Origin: Chryseobacterium sp. JJR-5R
GTDB lineage: Bacteria > Bacteroidota > Bacteroidia > Flavobacteriales > Weeksellaceae
DNA length: 64,000 nucleotides
NCBI RefSeq assembly: GCF_034047335.1
Contig: NZ_CP139137.1
Coordinates: 3,906,001-3,970,000 of the forward strand
Reading direction: 5' to 3'
Below the pieces are notes generated by a model. The model was given only the letters and a program-made list of their open reading frames with translations. It did no database searches and was not told the origin of the DNA. A program made the translations under genes and the position numbers. Positions 53,633 to 63,949 of the stretch are shown piece by piece (the first letter of the stretch is position 1; each line of letters starts with the position of its first letter).

Positions 53633-53676
53633 GGAACATTTTTAATTGTTTGATAACTTTAAAACGTTTTTGAGAT

Positions 53677-55944
53677 ATGACATTTGATATCGATATGATC
53701 AAAAAAGTGTACGAGCGTTACCCTGAAAGGATTGCAGCAGCAAGACAGATCGTGGGCAAGCCTCTTACATTATCAGAAAAAATATTATACACCCACCTTT
53801 GGGAAGGAAATGCTACGAAAGCACATGAAAGAGGGAATTCTTATGTAGACTTCGCACCGGACCGAGTAGCCATGCAGGATGCCACCGCACAGATGGCACT
53901 TCTGCAGTTCATGCAGGCCGGAAAAGCCAAAGTAGCAGTCCCTTCAACGGCTCACGCAGATCACCTGATCCAGGCAAAGGTAGGGGCAGATAAAGATTTA
54001 CAGGAAGGTATCAATAAGAATTCTGAGGTTTTCAACTTCCTGAGTTCTGTTTGTGATAAATACGGAATCGGCTTCTGGAAGCCGGGTGCCGGGATCATTC
54101 ACCAGGTTGTACTGGAAAATTATGCGTTCCCCGGAGGAATGATGATCGGTACTGACTCCCACACGGTAAATGCAGGAGGTTTAGGGATGGTAGCGATTGG
54201 TGTAGGAGGTGCCGATGCGGTAGATGTAATGGCTGGAATGGCCTGGGAGCTTAAAATGCCTAAGCTGATCGGTGTAAAACTAACCGGTAAAATGTCCGGA
54301 TGGACTTCTGCAAAAGACGTTATCCTTAAAGTGGCAGGAATCCTTACCGTAAAAGGCGGAACCGGATGCATCGTAGAATACTTCGGGGAAGGGGCAGAAT
54401 CTCTTTCGGCAACAGGTAAAGGAACCATCTGTAACATGGGTGCCGAGATCGGTGCCACCACTTCTACTTTCGGGTATGATGATTCCATGAGAAGGTACCT
54501 GGCTGCTACGGGAAGACAAGACGTAGTGGATGCTGCAGATAAAATTGCCGAACATTTGACCGGTGATGCTGAAGTATATGCCAACCCTGAGCAGTATTTT
54601 GACCAATTAATCGAAATCAACCTTTCTGAACTGGCACCTCACCTTAACGGGCCTTTCACTCCGGATTTGGCAACACCTGTTTCTGAATTCAGAGCTAAAG
54701 CGGAAGCGAACGGATGGCCTTTGGAAGTGGAGTGGGCTTTAATCGGGTCTTGTACCAACTCTTCTTATGAAGATTTATCAAGAGCAGCTTCTATCGTAGA
54801 AGATGCCGTAGCAAAAGGAGTAAAACCTAAGGCGATCCTGGGAATTAACCCGGGTTCAGAACAGGTGAAATATACTGCTGAGAGAGACGGATTCCTTGAC
54901 TCTTTCAGAAAATTTGAAAATGCAAGAATCTTTACCAATGCCTGCGGACCGTGTATCGGGCAGTGGGACAGAGAAGGTTCCGAAAAAGGAGAGAAAAACT
55001 CAATCATCCATTCTTTCAACAGAAACTTTGCGAAAAGAGCAGACGGAAACCCGAATACCCATGCTTTTGTAGCATCTCCGGAAATGGTAGCCGCTGTTGC
55101 CATCTCAGGAAGACTGGATTTCAATCCGATTACCGATACGCTGACTGCCGAAAACGGTGAGCAGATTAAGCTTGACGAACCTAAAGGTTCAGAATTGCCG
55201 GCTAAAGGTTTTGCTGTGGAGGATGCCGGTTATCAGGCACCATCCGAAGACGGTTCGTCAGTAGAGGTTAATGTAAGCCCTGCTTCAGACAGACTTCAGC
55301 TGTTGGAAGAATTCCCTGCATGGGACGGTAAGAACATCGAAGGGGCCAAAGTATTGATCAAAGCTTTCGGAAAATGTACAACCGACCACATTTCAATGGC
55401 CGGGCCATGGCTGAAATACAGAGGACACCTTGACAATATTTCCAACAACATGCTGATTGGGGCCGTGAATGCCTACAACATGGAAACAAACAGCGTGAAA
55501 AACCAGCTAACAGGTGAGCATGGTGAAGTTCCTGCAGTACAGAGGGCATACAAGGCTGCCAGAATCCCGACTATCGTTGTAGGAGACCAGAACTACGGGG
55601 AAGGTTCTTCCAGAGAGCACGCAGCAATGGAGCCGCGACACCTTGGCGTAAAAGCCGTACTGGTAAAATCATTTGCAAGGATCCACGAAACCAACCTTAA
55701 GAAACAGGGGATGCTGGGATTAACGTTTGCCAATGAAGCGGACTACGATAAGATCCAGGAAGATGACACTGTGAACTTCTTAGATTTAGATCAGTTTGCG
55801 CCTGGAAAACAACTTTCTTTAGCGTTTGTGCACGCAGACGGAACAAAAGACATTGTTATGGCAAACCATACTTATAACGATCAGCAGATTGATTGGTTTA
55901 AGGCAGGTTCTGCGCTTAACCTGATCAAAAGGCAAGAGAATTAA
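53677..55944 (+). CDS. acnA: Aconitate hydratase
   Basis: This 755-residue mitochondrial-type aconitase interconverts citrate and isocitrate in the TCA cycle. The Fe-S cluster Cys ligands are in [11 protein letters not shown] and [11 protein letters not shown]. The swivel domain carries [14 protein letters not shown]. Length is normal for Bacteroidota aconitases. It is followed by a strong hairpin shared with the convergent response-regulator gene. Confidence 0.97.
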   Translation: MTFDIDMIKKVYERYPERIAAARQIVGKPLTLSEKILYTHLWEGNATKAHERGNSYVDFAPDRVAMQDATAQMALLQFMQAGKAKVAVPSTAHADHLIQAKVGADKDLQEGINKNSEVFNFLSSVCDKYGIGFWKPGAGIIHQVVLENYAFPGGMMIGTDSHTVNAGGLGMVAIGVGGADAVDVMAGMAWELKMPKLIGVKLTGKMSGWTSAKDVILKVAGILTVKGGTGCIVEYFGEGAESLSATGKGTICNMGAEIGATTSTFGYDDSMRRYLAATGRQDVVDAADKIAEHLTGDAEVYANPEQYFDQLIEINLSELAPHLNGPFTPDLATPVSEFRAKAEANGWPLEVEWALIGSCTNSSYEDLSRAASIVEDAVAKGVKPKAILGINPGSEQVKYTAERDGFLDSFRKFENARIFTNACGPCIGQWDREGSEKGEKNSIIHSFNRNFAKRADGNPNTHAFVASPEMVAAVAISGRLDFNPITDTLTAENGEQIKLDEPKGSELPAKGFAVEDAGYQAPSEDGSSVEVNVSPASDRLQLLEEFPAWDGKNIEGAKVLIKAFGKCTTDHISMAGPWLKYRGHLDNISNNMLIGAVNAYNMETNSVKNQLTGEHGEVPAVQRAYKAARIPTIVVGDQNYGEGSSREHAAMEPRHLGVKAVLVKSFARIHETNLKKQGMLGLTFANEADYDKIQEDDTVNFLDLDQFAPGKQLSLAFVHADGTKDIVMANHTYNDQQIDWFKAGSALNLIKRQEN

Positions 55945-55965
55945 TTGTTAGATTAATTAATCATA

Positions 55966-55998
55966 TAAAAAGCAGTTTCGTTGGAAACTGCTTTTTTA
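55966..55998. terminator. Bidirectional terminator after acnA
   Basis: A 13-bp stem AAAAAGCAGTTTC (55967-55979) / GAAACTGCTTTTT (55984-55996) with a GTTG loop has A-rich left and T-rich right flanks. It should terminate acnA and the converging LytTR regulator gene. Confidence 0.9.
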
Positions 55999-56000
55999 TT

Positions 56001-56687
56001 TTATTTTATCCTGTTTAAAAGATTCGCCCGGTAGCTTTCCCCTATCGGGATTTCTTTTTCGGGAACCAAAGTGACCTTTCTGGCAGCTACGTCTCTGATC
56101 CGGTTCAGATTGATGATAAAAGATTTATGAATCCGTGCAAAAGAACTTTCCGGAAGCTGATGTTCCATGGATTTTAAGGTATCCAGAACAATATATTCCT
56201 GCTCCGTTGTTTTGATATTGACATAATCTCTGATGCTTTCCACATACAGAATATCTTTAAAATTAATCCTGTGCTGCTGGCCTGAAGATTTGACAAAAAA
56301 ATGAGTATCTTCTTTATTTTCTGCTGTTATAAAACGTTCCTGTGCCTTCAGCACACTTTTATAAAATCTTTCAAACGGAATAGGCTTCAGCAGATAATCG
56401 ATAATATGATGGTCATATCCTTCCAAAGCATATTCGGAATAAGCGGTGGTTAAAATGTATTTCTTCTTGTCGCCAAGAATTTTCATGAAGTTGATCCCGG
56501 TGAGTTCAGGCATCTGGATATCCAGGAAAATAAGGTCGGATGCATTTTTCTGGACATATTCCATGGCTTCAATGGGATTTTCGGCAGAGAAAACCAGCTC
56601 CAGAAAAGGTATTTTATTTACATAACTTTCCAGCAGCGAAATAGCAAGCGGTTCATCATCTACAATAACACATTTAATTTTTTCCAT
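56001..56687 (-). CDS. LytTR-family response regulator
   Basis: This 228-residue regulator has an N-terminal receiver domain (CVIVDDEPLAISLL, phosphoacceptor Asp in LIFLDIQMPELTG, Lys in LLKPIPFERF) and a C-terminal LytTR DNA-binding domain (HRINFKDILYVESIRDYVNI, ARIHKSFIINLNRIRDV). It overlaps the sensor kinase gene by 14 bases and forms a two-component pair with it. Confidence 0.95.
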   Translation of the reverse strand: MEKIKCVIVDDEPLAISLLESYVNKIPFLELVFSAENPIEAMEYVQKNASDLIFLDIQMPELTGINFMKILGDKKKYILTTAYSEYALEGYDHHIIDYLLKPIPFERFYKSVLKAQERFITAENKEDTHFFVKSSGQQHRINFKDILYVESIRDYVNIKTTEQEYIVLDTLKSMEHQLPESSFARIHKSFIINLNRIRDVAARKVTLVPEKEIPIGESYRANLLNRIK

Positions 56688-57708
56688 CCTTTAAATCAAT
56701 TGTTAAATCTACAATAAATTCCGTCTCCGAATCTGTAATATCGAGTGTATGCTTTTGAGGATACAGAAGTTCCAGCCTTTTTTTTACATTTGCGATTCCG
56801 ATTCCCGAACCTTCATCTTTCATTTTCAGTCCTTTGTAATTCATAAGATAAAAATGAAGGACCTGATCCTGATCTGAAATGCTCATTTCAAATCCTTTAT
56901 TCCGGAAATCTCCGTGCTTAAAGGCATTTTCAACAAACGGAACCAGAAGCATCGGTGAAATACGGAGGTGAGGGTATCTGATCTTGTTTTTGATAACCAG
57001 CAGTTCGGGATTTCTGATCCTGAGCTTTTCCAGTGCCGTAAGGCTGTCTATGTATCCGATCTCCTTGTCCAGAGTAATAAAATCTTTCTCAAGATCCTTG
57101 GTGCTGTACCTCAGCAAACTTCCCAGCTCTTCGATGGCGGGTAAAGCTTTATCGGAATTCTGATACACCAGGGAATAAATATTATTTAAAGAATTAAAGA
57201 TGAAATGAGGATTAATCTGTGTCTTCAGCGCATGGATTTTTGCCTGGTTCCTTTCCAGTTCCAGCTGTTTTTTTTCGGTTTCTATCACCCCGAATTTTTC
57301 CAGTAGCCACAATATGGCTGCAATGAAAACCGTAATGCTGCCGTTGTAGATATTATCGAAAAAATAAAAGGCCATCCCCGTTCCCTGATCATAATTTCCA
57401 AATCCGAAAGTGGCCGGCAGAAGTACTTCCTCTGTCAGATAACGTAAGGTTGTAAAACAGGTAATGGATAATAAAAAGACCAGAATGGCCGTATAAAATT
57501 TCCGGGAATTGAAAATTTTCGGAATAATGACAAGGTAACAGATATAAAATGTACTGATCCCGACGAGAAAATAAGTAATCCTGAGCACATCAATATGAAA
57601 ATTGTTTTTTTCAGGATAAAATATTCTGGGCGTTATCACTTTCCCTATGAAATTAAAACTCCAGTACAGGATCTGAAGCCAGATGATATGCTTTTTTTTC
57701 ATTCCCAA
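56674..57708 (-). CDS. LytS-type sensor histidine kinase
   Basis: This 344-residue protein has four N-terminal membrane segments and a His_kinase (PF06580) domain with the phosphorylated His in LKTQINPHFIFNSLNNIY. The ATPase N-box segment is VPFVENAFKHGD and the GSGIGIANVKKRLELLY box follows. It signals to the LytTR regulator downstream. It lies 158 bases from the divergent outer-membrane receptor gene, a plausible target. The start may be 57708 or the MKKKH at 57702. Confidence 0.93.
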   Translation of the reverse strand: MGMKKKHIIWLQILYWSFNFIGKVITPRIFYPEKNNFHIDVLRITYFLVGISTFYICYLVIIPKIFNSRKFYTAILVFLLSITCFTTLRYLTEEVLLPATFGFGNYDQGTGMAFYFFDNIYNGSITVFIAAILWLLEKFGVIETEKKQLELERNQAKIHALKTQINPHFIFNSLNNIYSLVYQNSDKALPAIEELGSLLRYSTKDLEKDFITLDKEIGYIDSLTALEKLRIRNPELLVIKNKIRYPHLRISPMLLVPFVENAFKHGDFRNKGFEMSISDQDQVLHFYLMNYKGLKMKDEGSGIGIANVKKRLELLYPQKHTLDITDSETEFIVDLTIDLKDGKN

Positions 57709-57866
57709 ATGTAAGGTTCCCGATTTTCTTTTTCCAAACGTTTTTCGACAAAAGCCTTTTTTTTACCGATGAAATTATTTTGATCGGTTTAAAAGCAGAT
57801 AAAATCTAAAGGCTGTTTCAGGGGAAAAGCTTTGGGAATACTTTTGCTCCAAGATTTAACAAAATT

Positions 57867-59984
57867 ATGAAACTGAAATATTTTTTTATCCTTTCACTCC
57901 TCTCCGCTTCTTTCATTGCAAAGGCCCAAAAAGACAGCCTGAAAAACATTGAACAGGTGAATATCCTGATCAAGAAGAAACTGCTGGAAAGAAAAGCGGA
58001 CCGCATGGTCTTTAATGTGGAGGCTTCCATTGCTTCCCAGGGCATGGACGGCACGGAAACACTGGCCAATGTCCCGATGATTAAAGTGGATGAATCCTTA
58101 GGTATTGTCTCTATTGTCGGAAAGAGCAGTGTGAATGTAATGATCAACGGCAGGATGCTGAATCTATCCGGCCAGGCCCTTCTGAATTATCTGAAGTCGA
58201 TCCGTTCGGAAAACATCGCTAAAATAGAGGTTATCACCACGCCGCCGGCAAAATACGAAGCCCAGGGCAACAGCGGACTGATCAACATCATCCTGAAAAA
58301 AAATCCAAACCTGGGTTTCAGCGGAAACCTCGCTACCAACCTGATCCAGAGAACCTTTTCCGGATTCGGTACTACCGGAATGCTGAATTACCAGACCGAA
58401 AAGTTCAGCAGCAGCCTGAAGCTGGTCTATTATGATTCGGCCAAGAGAACCAGCGAAAACTACAGTATCATCGGTGCCACTCAGAATTACAGCAATTCCA
58501 TCAGGAGAGATATGTGGAACGAGCTGACCCCAAGCATCAACATGTCTTATAAAATCAGTAAAAACTCCGAAGCCGGGTTCGAATATATTTTTGCCCATCA
58601 AAGATCCGGAATGGATATCGTCAACACCACCCGGAACATCAGCCCGGATCTTATTGAAGAAAAACTTCTGACGAACACGTTCCACCGCGAGAAGGATCCT
58701 ACCCATACCCTGAGTGCCTATTATGACCTGAAACTCGATTCATTGGGTAAAAAATTAAGCGTAATGGGGAATTTTTATAAAAACAATTCCGATACGGAGG
58801 TCAATTTTTCCACCCGAAAACTTTCTGACAATACCATTCAAGAGGTAAAAACCCTTTCTTTGGTAGCCCCGCAGATATTTTCCGTACAGGCCGACCTGGA
58901 ACTTCCTTTATCTTTCGGAACCGTTGAAACGGGCGTAAAATTCAATCAGTTTAAAAACAATTCGGATTTAAAATATTTCAATCTGACGGATAACGGGTAC
59001 GTTCCTGACGAAAACAGAGCCAATCTTTTCAGATATAAAGAAGAGAATTATGCGGCTTATTTCAGTTATGCTAAAAACTTTGGTGAGCATTGGGAAACGA
59101 AAGCCGGGCTCCGGTATGAAAATACGGCCGCAGAAAGCCATACCCCTTCCAATGGTTTCGGTAATTCGTACCACTACGGACAGTGGTTTCCGTCTGCCTA
59201 CGTTTCATACAAAAAAGACAAAAATATTTTCAGCCTGTCTTATTCCAGGAGGATCAACCGTCCCGGCATGAGTAATCTGAATCCTTTCCTGTGGTATTCT
59301 AACCCTTATTCGTATTCATCCGGAAACCCGCTCCTTACACCGTCGTATATCAACAATCTGGAGCTGGCCTATACCTTCAACAATAGGCTTACTGCAAGCA
59401 TCTACTATCTCAAAACAAAGAATGCATTCGGGCAGGTTTCTTTCCAGGACGGCCTTTCTCAGATCTCAACGTATCTTAATTATTATAATAACCATTCATC
59501 GGGACTTAACATATCCTACACGGATACGTTTTTCAAATGCTGGGAATCTTCTGTTTCTGCCAATGCAGCCTACCAGGATTCCGATATGTTCGGAATAAAT
59601 GCACAGAACCAAAAAGGAATATCTGTAAGCTACTCCGTAAACAATACCGTTACCCTCAATAAAAATAAGACCGCTGCTTTTTTCCTGAATTACGAACAGA
59701 ACCTCCCTTACAGAAATGTAAATTATTACTTTCAGAATTTTTCCAATCTTTCATCAGGCTTTAAAATTTCACTGATGGAAAAACAGCTTCAGATCAATGC
59801 TACGGTGACTAACATTTTTGCCCAGCGTTCCCGCGGTTCTATCTATTTTGCAGACAGCGTGCAGCACATGAACAACTATTGGGACGGCAGAAGCTTCCGC
59901 CTGAGCGTAAATTATACTTTCGGAGGCCAGAAGAAAAAAATTCAAAAAAAAGCGATCAAATTTGAGGAAAAAGAAAGAGTATAA
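57867..59984 (+). CDS. Outer-membrane beta-barrel family protein (OMP_b-brl_3), first copy
   Basis: This 705-residue protein has a signal peptide (FILSLLSASFIAKAQ), an N-terminal plug-like part (TLANVPMIKVDE, VNVMINGRML, IEVITTPPAKYEAQGNSGLI) and a long beta-barrel. It ends in basic residues rather than a C-terminal aromatic. These are TonB-receptor-like proteins, often without a TonB box or carboxypeptidase-like domain. Ligand unknown. It is transcribed away from the two-component genes. Confidence 0.87.
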   Translation: MKLKYFFILSLLSASFIAKAQKDSLKNIEQVNILIKKKLLERKADRMVFNVEASIASQGMDGTETLANVPMIKVDESLGIVSIVGKSSVNVMINGRMLNLSGQALLNYLKSIRSENIAKIEVITTPPAKYEAQGNSGLINIILKKNPNLGFSGNLATNLIQRTFSGFGTTGMLNYQTEKFSSSLKLVYYDSAKRTSENYSIIGATQNYSNSIRRDMWNELTPSINMSYKISKNSEAGFEYIFAHQRSGMDIVNTTRNISPDLIEEKLLTNTFHREKDPTHTLSAYYDLKLDSLGKKLSVMGNFYKNNSDTEVNFSTRKLSDNTIQEVKTLSLVAPQIFSVQADLELPLSFGTVETGVKFNQFKNNSDLKYFNLTDNGYVPDENRANLFRYKEENYAAYFSYAKNFGEHWETKAGLRYENTAAESHTPSNGFGNSYHYGQWFPSAYVSYKKDKNIFSLSYSRRINRPGMSNLNPFLWYSNPYSYSSGNPLLTPSYINNLELAYTFNNRLTASIYYLKTKNAFGQVSFQDGLSQISTYLNYYNNHSSGLNISYTDTFFKCWESSVSANAAYQDSDMFGINAQNQKGISVSYSVNNTVTLNKNKTAAFFLNYEQNLPYRNVNYYFQNFSNLSSGFKISLMEKQLQINATVTNIFAQRSRGSIYFADSVQHMNNYWDGRSFRLSVNYTFGGQKKKIQKKAIKFEEKERV

Positions 59985-60040
59985 AGATTTAGTGTAACAA
60001 AATATGTTTTTCCTTGTCTAATTGTTATAGTAGAAAAAAC

Positions 60041-62275
60041 ATGAAAAAAACTATTATCACTTTATCTTTTCTGGGCGCAGCGTTTGTTTCCGCCCAGGAG
60101 AAGAACACAAATCCGCCAACCAAGGAAAAACAGATCGAAGAAATTACGATTACCAAGACTAAAAAAGCCGTTGAGCAGAAAGCTGACCGTACGATCTTCG
60201 ATTTTTCGGAACAGCCCCAGCTGAATAACGGAAATGTCCTGGAAGGCATCAAAAAACTTCCGGGACTGGTTTCTACAGATATTGCAGGAATGATGTACCA
60301 GGGGAAAATCCTGGATGTTTACCTCAACGGGAGGCCTTTGAATATTACCTCCAATGAGCTGAATTCTTTTCTGGAAGGAATGCCTGCCAACTCGGTAGAG
60401 AGGATTGAAGTGATTACCCAGCCCGGCGCAGAGTTTCCGGCCACCTCCGGCGGAGCCATCATGAATATCATTACAAATAAAAATGCCAATAAATATTTAA
60501 CTGCAACGTATTCGGGAAACTACTCTTTCACGAATTACGATAAATACAGAAGCAGGACGAGCAATTCTTTAAACCTGAACGCCAGAAATAAAATCTTCGG
60601 ATGGCAGCTGAATGTGGGACAGAATTACCGGGAAAGCATGCTGGATACTAATCAGAACGACCTGTTAATAAGTAATACAGACCGGTACGGGCGGGGATAT
60701 TTTGCAAAATCAGGATTAACTTTTGACCTCGGACAGGACCGTTTACTGGTCAATTATGACCTCTACCACAATAATAATGACAACTATACTTTAAGTAACG
60801 GCGACGGACAGGAGAAAAAGCCCATCGTCAATACAAACCCGCAGCAATACACCTACAGGGATTTCATTTTTGATGCATCTGATGCGGCACATACGCTCAA
60901 TACAAGACAGGAAGCTGTAGTAACGTATCAGAAACGCTTCACGGAAAAAACCCAGAAACTGGACTTCCAGTTCGGATATACAAAATCTGACAGCAAGTTC
61001 GTGCAGGATAATATTTTCCGGGACATTACTTTTGCAAACACGGCCTCTGAGCAAAGGATCTCCCTTGGAAATCTGTTAAATAATACATCCGATATGAGTG
61101 TTGCCAATTTCAAAGTAGACTATTCTCAGCCGGTTAAGCTTCTGGACGGCGGAAAAGTAAGCCTGGGGGGATTGTATGAAAATCAGAATTTTGATACGGA
61201 AAGTAAAGGCATCACCAATTTAGAATATAAAAGACAAACCACCGCAACCTATCTGGAACTCCAGGCTAAACTGAAAAAGTTTGACTTTATTTTAGGAACG
61301 CGGGCCGAAAATTATGATATTTCCGGAGTTACAAGATATTACGGTAATAACAATGCCGTGATTGAAGCTGACCTTCTCCCTTTCAATAAGTTCAAGCTGT
61401 TTCCCAATGCAAGCGTACAGTATAATCTGATGAACCAGGTGTATATTGCTGCCAACTACAACAAGAAAATCAACCTGCCGAGTATTTCCGCCCTAAACCC
61501 AAATAACACAACTTTCCAGGGGCCCAATACCCAGGTTACCGGTAACCCGAACCTGCAGCCAACAATTTTTGACAATTATGAAATAAAAATATCTGCTTTC
61601 GATTACGCATTTATCGGATACAGCGTGAGTTCCGCTAAAAACCAGGTGGCACAGATCATCAGGAAAGACGGCAAAAACCTGTTTAATGAACAGATTAATA
61701 TTTCAGAAATGAAGATTCATAATTTTAATCTCGGATTGCCGGTCCCGTTTATGATCTTCAGCAAACCACTGAGCGAAATCATGAAGTTTGATTTTAATCC
61801 TGACAAAATTAATTTCATGTATCTGTACGCAGGTTACCAGAAGCATGAAATTGAAAACCTGAACAACAGAGGTTTCTGGATTTTCAATATCATGGCTCAG
61901 GTAATTTTGCCGAAAGATGTTAAACTGACGGCAAACTACAGTTATCTGACCCCAAAAGCCGGCTATTTCTATTTTACTGCAGAAAAGCCTTTCAACAATT
62001 CATTCGATCTTACACTGACAAAGAAATTCATGGATAACCGACTGACGGTATCGGTCTTTGCAAATGACATTTTCAACGGGCAGGTAATGCAGGTCCGCTC
62101 GAATCCGCCTCTGGGAGAATCCGTCTATATGAGGAATAAATATGACACCCGAAACTTCGGATTATCGGTCAATTATAAAATTCCGACGAAAAACAAACTG
62201 GCCAAAGAGGACCAGAGTATTCTGAAAGAAAACAAAAAGGAAGACAGCAGCGGCGTGATGAACCAAGGCCAGTAA
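60041..62275 (+). CDS. Outer-membrane beta-barrel family protein (OMP_b-brl_3), second copy
   Basis: This protein of about 744 residues has a signal peptide (ITLSFLGAAFVSAQ), a plug-like region (DVYLNGRPLNITSNELNSF, IEVITQPGAEFPATSGGAIM) and a beta-barrel. I start it at MKKTIITL (60041), where the signal peptide begins; the earlier ATG at 60014 adds nine residues without signal character. It follows the first copy after 56 bases and shares domain layout, but the sequences differ clearly, so it is an old paralogue. Confidence 0.87.
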   Translation: MKKTIITLSFLGAAFVSAQEKNTNPPTKEKQIEEITITKTKKAVEQKADRTIFDFSEQPQLNNGNVLEGIKKLPGLVSTDIAGMMYQGKILDVYLNGRPLNITSNELNSFLEGMPANSVERIEVITQPGAEFPATSGGAIMNIITNKNANKYLTATYSGNYSFTNYDKYRSRTSNSLNLNARNKIFGWQLNVGQNYRESMLDTNQNDLLISNTDRYGRGYFAKSGLTFDLGQDRLLVNYDLYHNNNDNYTLSNGDGQEKKPIVNTNPQQYTYRDFIFDASDAAHTLNTRQEAVVTYQKRFTEKTQKLDFQFGYTKSDSKFVQDNIFRDITFANTASEQRISLGNLLNNTSDMSVANFKVDYSQPVKLLDGGKVSLGGLYENQNFDTESKGITNLEYKRQTTATYLELQAKLKKFDFILGTRAENYDISGVTRYYGNNNAVIEADLLPFNKFKLFPNASVQYNLMNQVYIAANYNKKINLPSISALNPNNTTFQGPNTQVTGNPNLQPTIFDNYEIKISAFDYAFIGYSVSSAKNQVAQIIRKDGKNLFNEQINISEMKIHNFNLGLPVPFMIFSKPLSEIMKFDFNPDKINFMYLYAGYQKHEIENLNNRGFWIFNIMAQVILPKDVKLTANYSYLTPKAGYFYFTAEKPFNNSFDLTLTKKFMDNRLTVSVFANDIFNGQVMQVRSNPPLGESVYMRNKYDTRNFGLSVNYKIPTKNKLAKEDQSILKENKKEDSSGVMNQGQ

Positions 62276-62303
62276 TAACAGATTTAAGTACACAGAAATA
62301 AAG

Positions 62304-62340
62304 AACCCCCTTGATTTTAAGAAGTCAGAGGGGTTTTTAC
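62304..62340 (+). terminator. Terminator after the second beta-barrel gene
   Basis: AACCCC (about 62304-62309) pairs with GGGGTT (about 62330-62335) around a looser internal region, followed by a T-run. It lies about 30 bases after the stop of the 744-residue receptor gene. Confidence 0.65.
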
Positions 62341-62444
62341 TATAAAATCCCCGGAATTCTGATGGCGCCATTAAAAAAATCTTAATTTCAATGCTGCCAT
62401 GATCCGCGAAAAGTATTTTTCTCTATTTTTAAAGAAAATTTTGA

Positions 62445-63143
62445 ATGACAAAAATTACAACCAACGAAAGCATTTTTTTACGCATAAGCCCTTTAAAAAG
62501 AGCCGCTATAAGTCTTTTTGCTGCGGCGTTGGTTTTCTTTTTGATTTTCAGGCTGAACCTTAAACCGCTCATCCTGCTTATTTTCTGCTGGCTGTCTTTT
62601 TCCCTGGTCTTTCTTTTTCTGGATTGGCAGGTGATTCTCCACAGGAAAGTGGATGACATCCGTAAAAAAGCCAGGGCCGATGACGGAAATGCTGTCTTTG
62701 TTTTTACCACCATTATCGTTGCCTCTTTTGCAAGTATGTTTGCCATGTTTTTTCTGGTCACTTCCAAAGACAAGCTGGTACAGAAAGAAATCTATTTCCT
62801 TCCGGTTGTACTCTGTGCCATGATCCTGTCATGGATTCTCGTACAGACGCAGTACATCTTTCATTATGCCCGGGAATATTATGATGAGGATGCTTCCGGC
62901 AGAAAAGAGGAAATCGGTGGCCTGGAGTTTCCGAAAGAAGACAAAAACGAACCATACCATCCCGATTATATGGATTTTGCCTATTACTCGTTCTGCATGG
63001 GCTGCACCTTCCAGGTTTCTGACGTCAGCATTACTTCCAGGAATTTAAGAAAAATAACCATGATCCACGGACTGCTTGCTTTCTTCATGAATACTTTTGT
63101 GGTGGCGCTCACCATTAACCTGGTAGCAGGGCTCAATGGTTAA
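62445..63143 (+). CDS. DUF1345 membrane protein
   Basis: This 232-residue protein has five hydrophobic segments and the DUF1345 features FLDWQVILHRKV, YYDEDASGRKE and DFAYYSFCMGCTFQVSD. The family is widespread with no established function. It is a single-gene unit between the receptor terminator and the convergent ThiF-like gene (17 bases between stops). Confidence 0.9.
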   Translation: MTKITTNESIFLRISPLKRAAISLFAAALVFFLIFRLNLKPLILLIFCWLSFSLVFLFLDWQVILHRKVDDIRKKARADDGNAVFVFTTIIVASFASMFAMFFLVTSKDKLVQKEIYFLPVVLCAMILSWILVQTQYIFHYAREYYDEDASGRKEEIGGLEFPKEDKNEPYHPDYMDFAYYSFCMGCTFQVSDVSITSRNLRKITMIHGLLAFFMNTFVVALTINLVAGLNG

Positions 63144-63160
63144 ATGACTGCTTGGTGGTC

Positions 63161-63871
63161 TTAAAAACCGACCGTCTGAAAGGTCCAGTCCGATGTGTCA
63201 ATTAATGTCAGCCGGTTCAAAGGCAGAGGCAGATCCGTTATGATGCTCAGGGCTAAACCGGCCATCATGCTTCCCACGATTCCCGGCAGGGCTCCCAGGA
63301 CACCCAGACTGTCACAATCGGGAATGTCCTCTTCAAAAGGCGGCTCCGGAAAAATATCCCTCAGGTTCCGGCTCCCGTTACAGTTAAAAACAGCGACCTG
63401 GCCTGAAAATCCCAAAATACTTCCGTACACCAGAGGTTTCCCCAACTTCACACAGGTATCATTAATCAGGTATCTTGTTGAAAAGTTATCAGAACCATCA
63501 ATAATAAGATCGAACCGGGAGAGGATTTCTTCAGCATTATCAGCGGTAATTTTTTTTTCGATTGCAATGAAATCAATCTGGTGATTAAGATTCTTCACAA
63601 AAGCTTCTGCGCTTTTCACTTTTGATTTTCCAACTGAATTTTCGTTATGGATAACCTGCCGGTTTAAATTATGCAATTCCACCTTATCAAAATCCGCCAC
63701 TCCCAAAATTCCGGTTCCTGCTGCTGCCAGGTATTGAATGACAGGGCTTCCCAGCCCTCCTGCCCCGACAACCAGTACTTTGGATCCCATAATCTTCCGC
63801 TGTCCTTCCAATCCGATTTCTTTAATGAAAACCTGCCGGCTGTACCGTGCAAAAACATCTTCTTTTTTCAT
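63161..63871 (-). CDS. ThiF/MoeB-family adenylyltransferase
   Basis: This 236-residue E1-like enzyme has the ATP-binding GAGGLGSPVIQYLAAAG, LHNLNRQV and SDNFSTRYLIN. It should adenylate the C-terminal Gly of a ThiS- or MoaD-type sulfur carrier. The usual zinc CxxC pairs are missing; only one Cys remains in the DIPDCDSLGVLG segment. Position after a probable thiH end favours thiamine synthesis (thiF) rather than molybdopterin. The stop lies 17 bases from the DUF1345 stop. Confidence 0.85.
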   Translation of the reverse strand: MKKEDVFARYSRQVFIKEIGLEGQRKIMGSKVLVVGAGGLGSPVIQYLAAAGTGILGVADFDKVELHNLNRQVIHNENSVGKSKVKSAEAFVKNLNHQIDFIAIEKKITADNAEEILSRFDLIIDGSDNFSTRYLINDTCVKLGKPLVYGSILGFSGQVAVFNCNGSRNLRDIFPEPPFEEDIPDCDSLGVLGALPGIVGSMMAGLALSIITDLPLPLNRLTLIDTSDWTFQTVGF

Positions 63872-63949
63872 GAGTTGAGTTATATATTGAGCTGCCGGCT
63901 TTTAGTTATCAAAGATTAACGGGTTTTACGTAAAACCTACGGTTGAATT

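Noticed and set aside
54120..54620. Long antisense open frame (166 codons) inside acnA
   Set aside because: It lies wholly opposite a strongly conserved aconitase and reads as low-information, Ser/Pro/Thr-rich sequence expected from the codon bias of the real gene.
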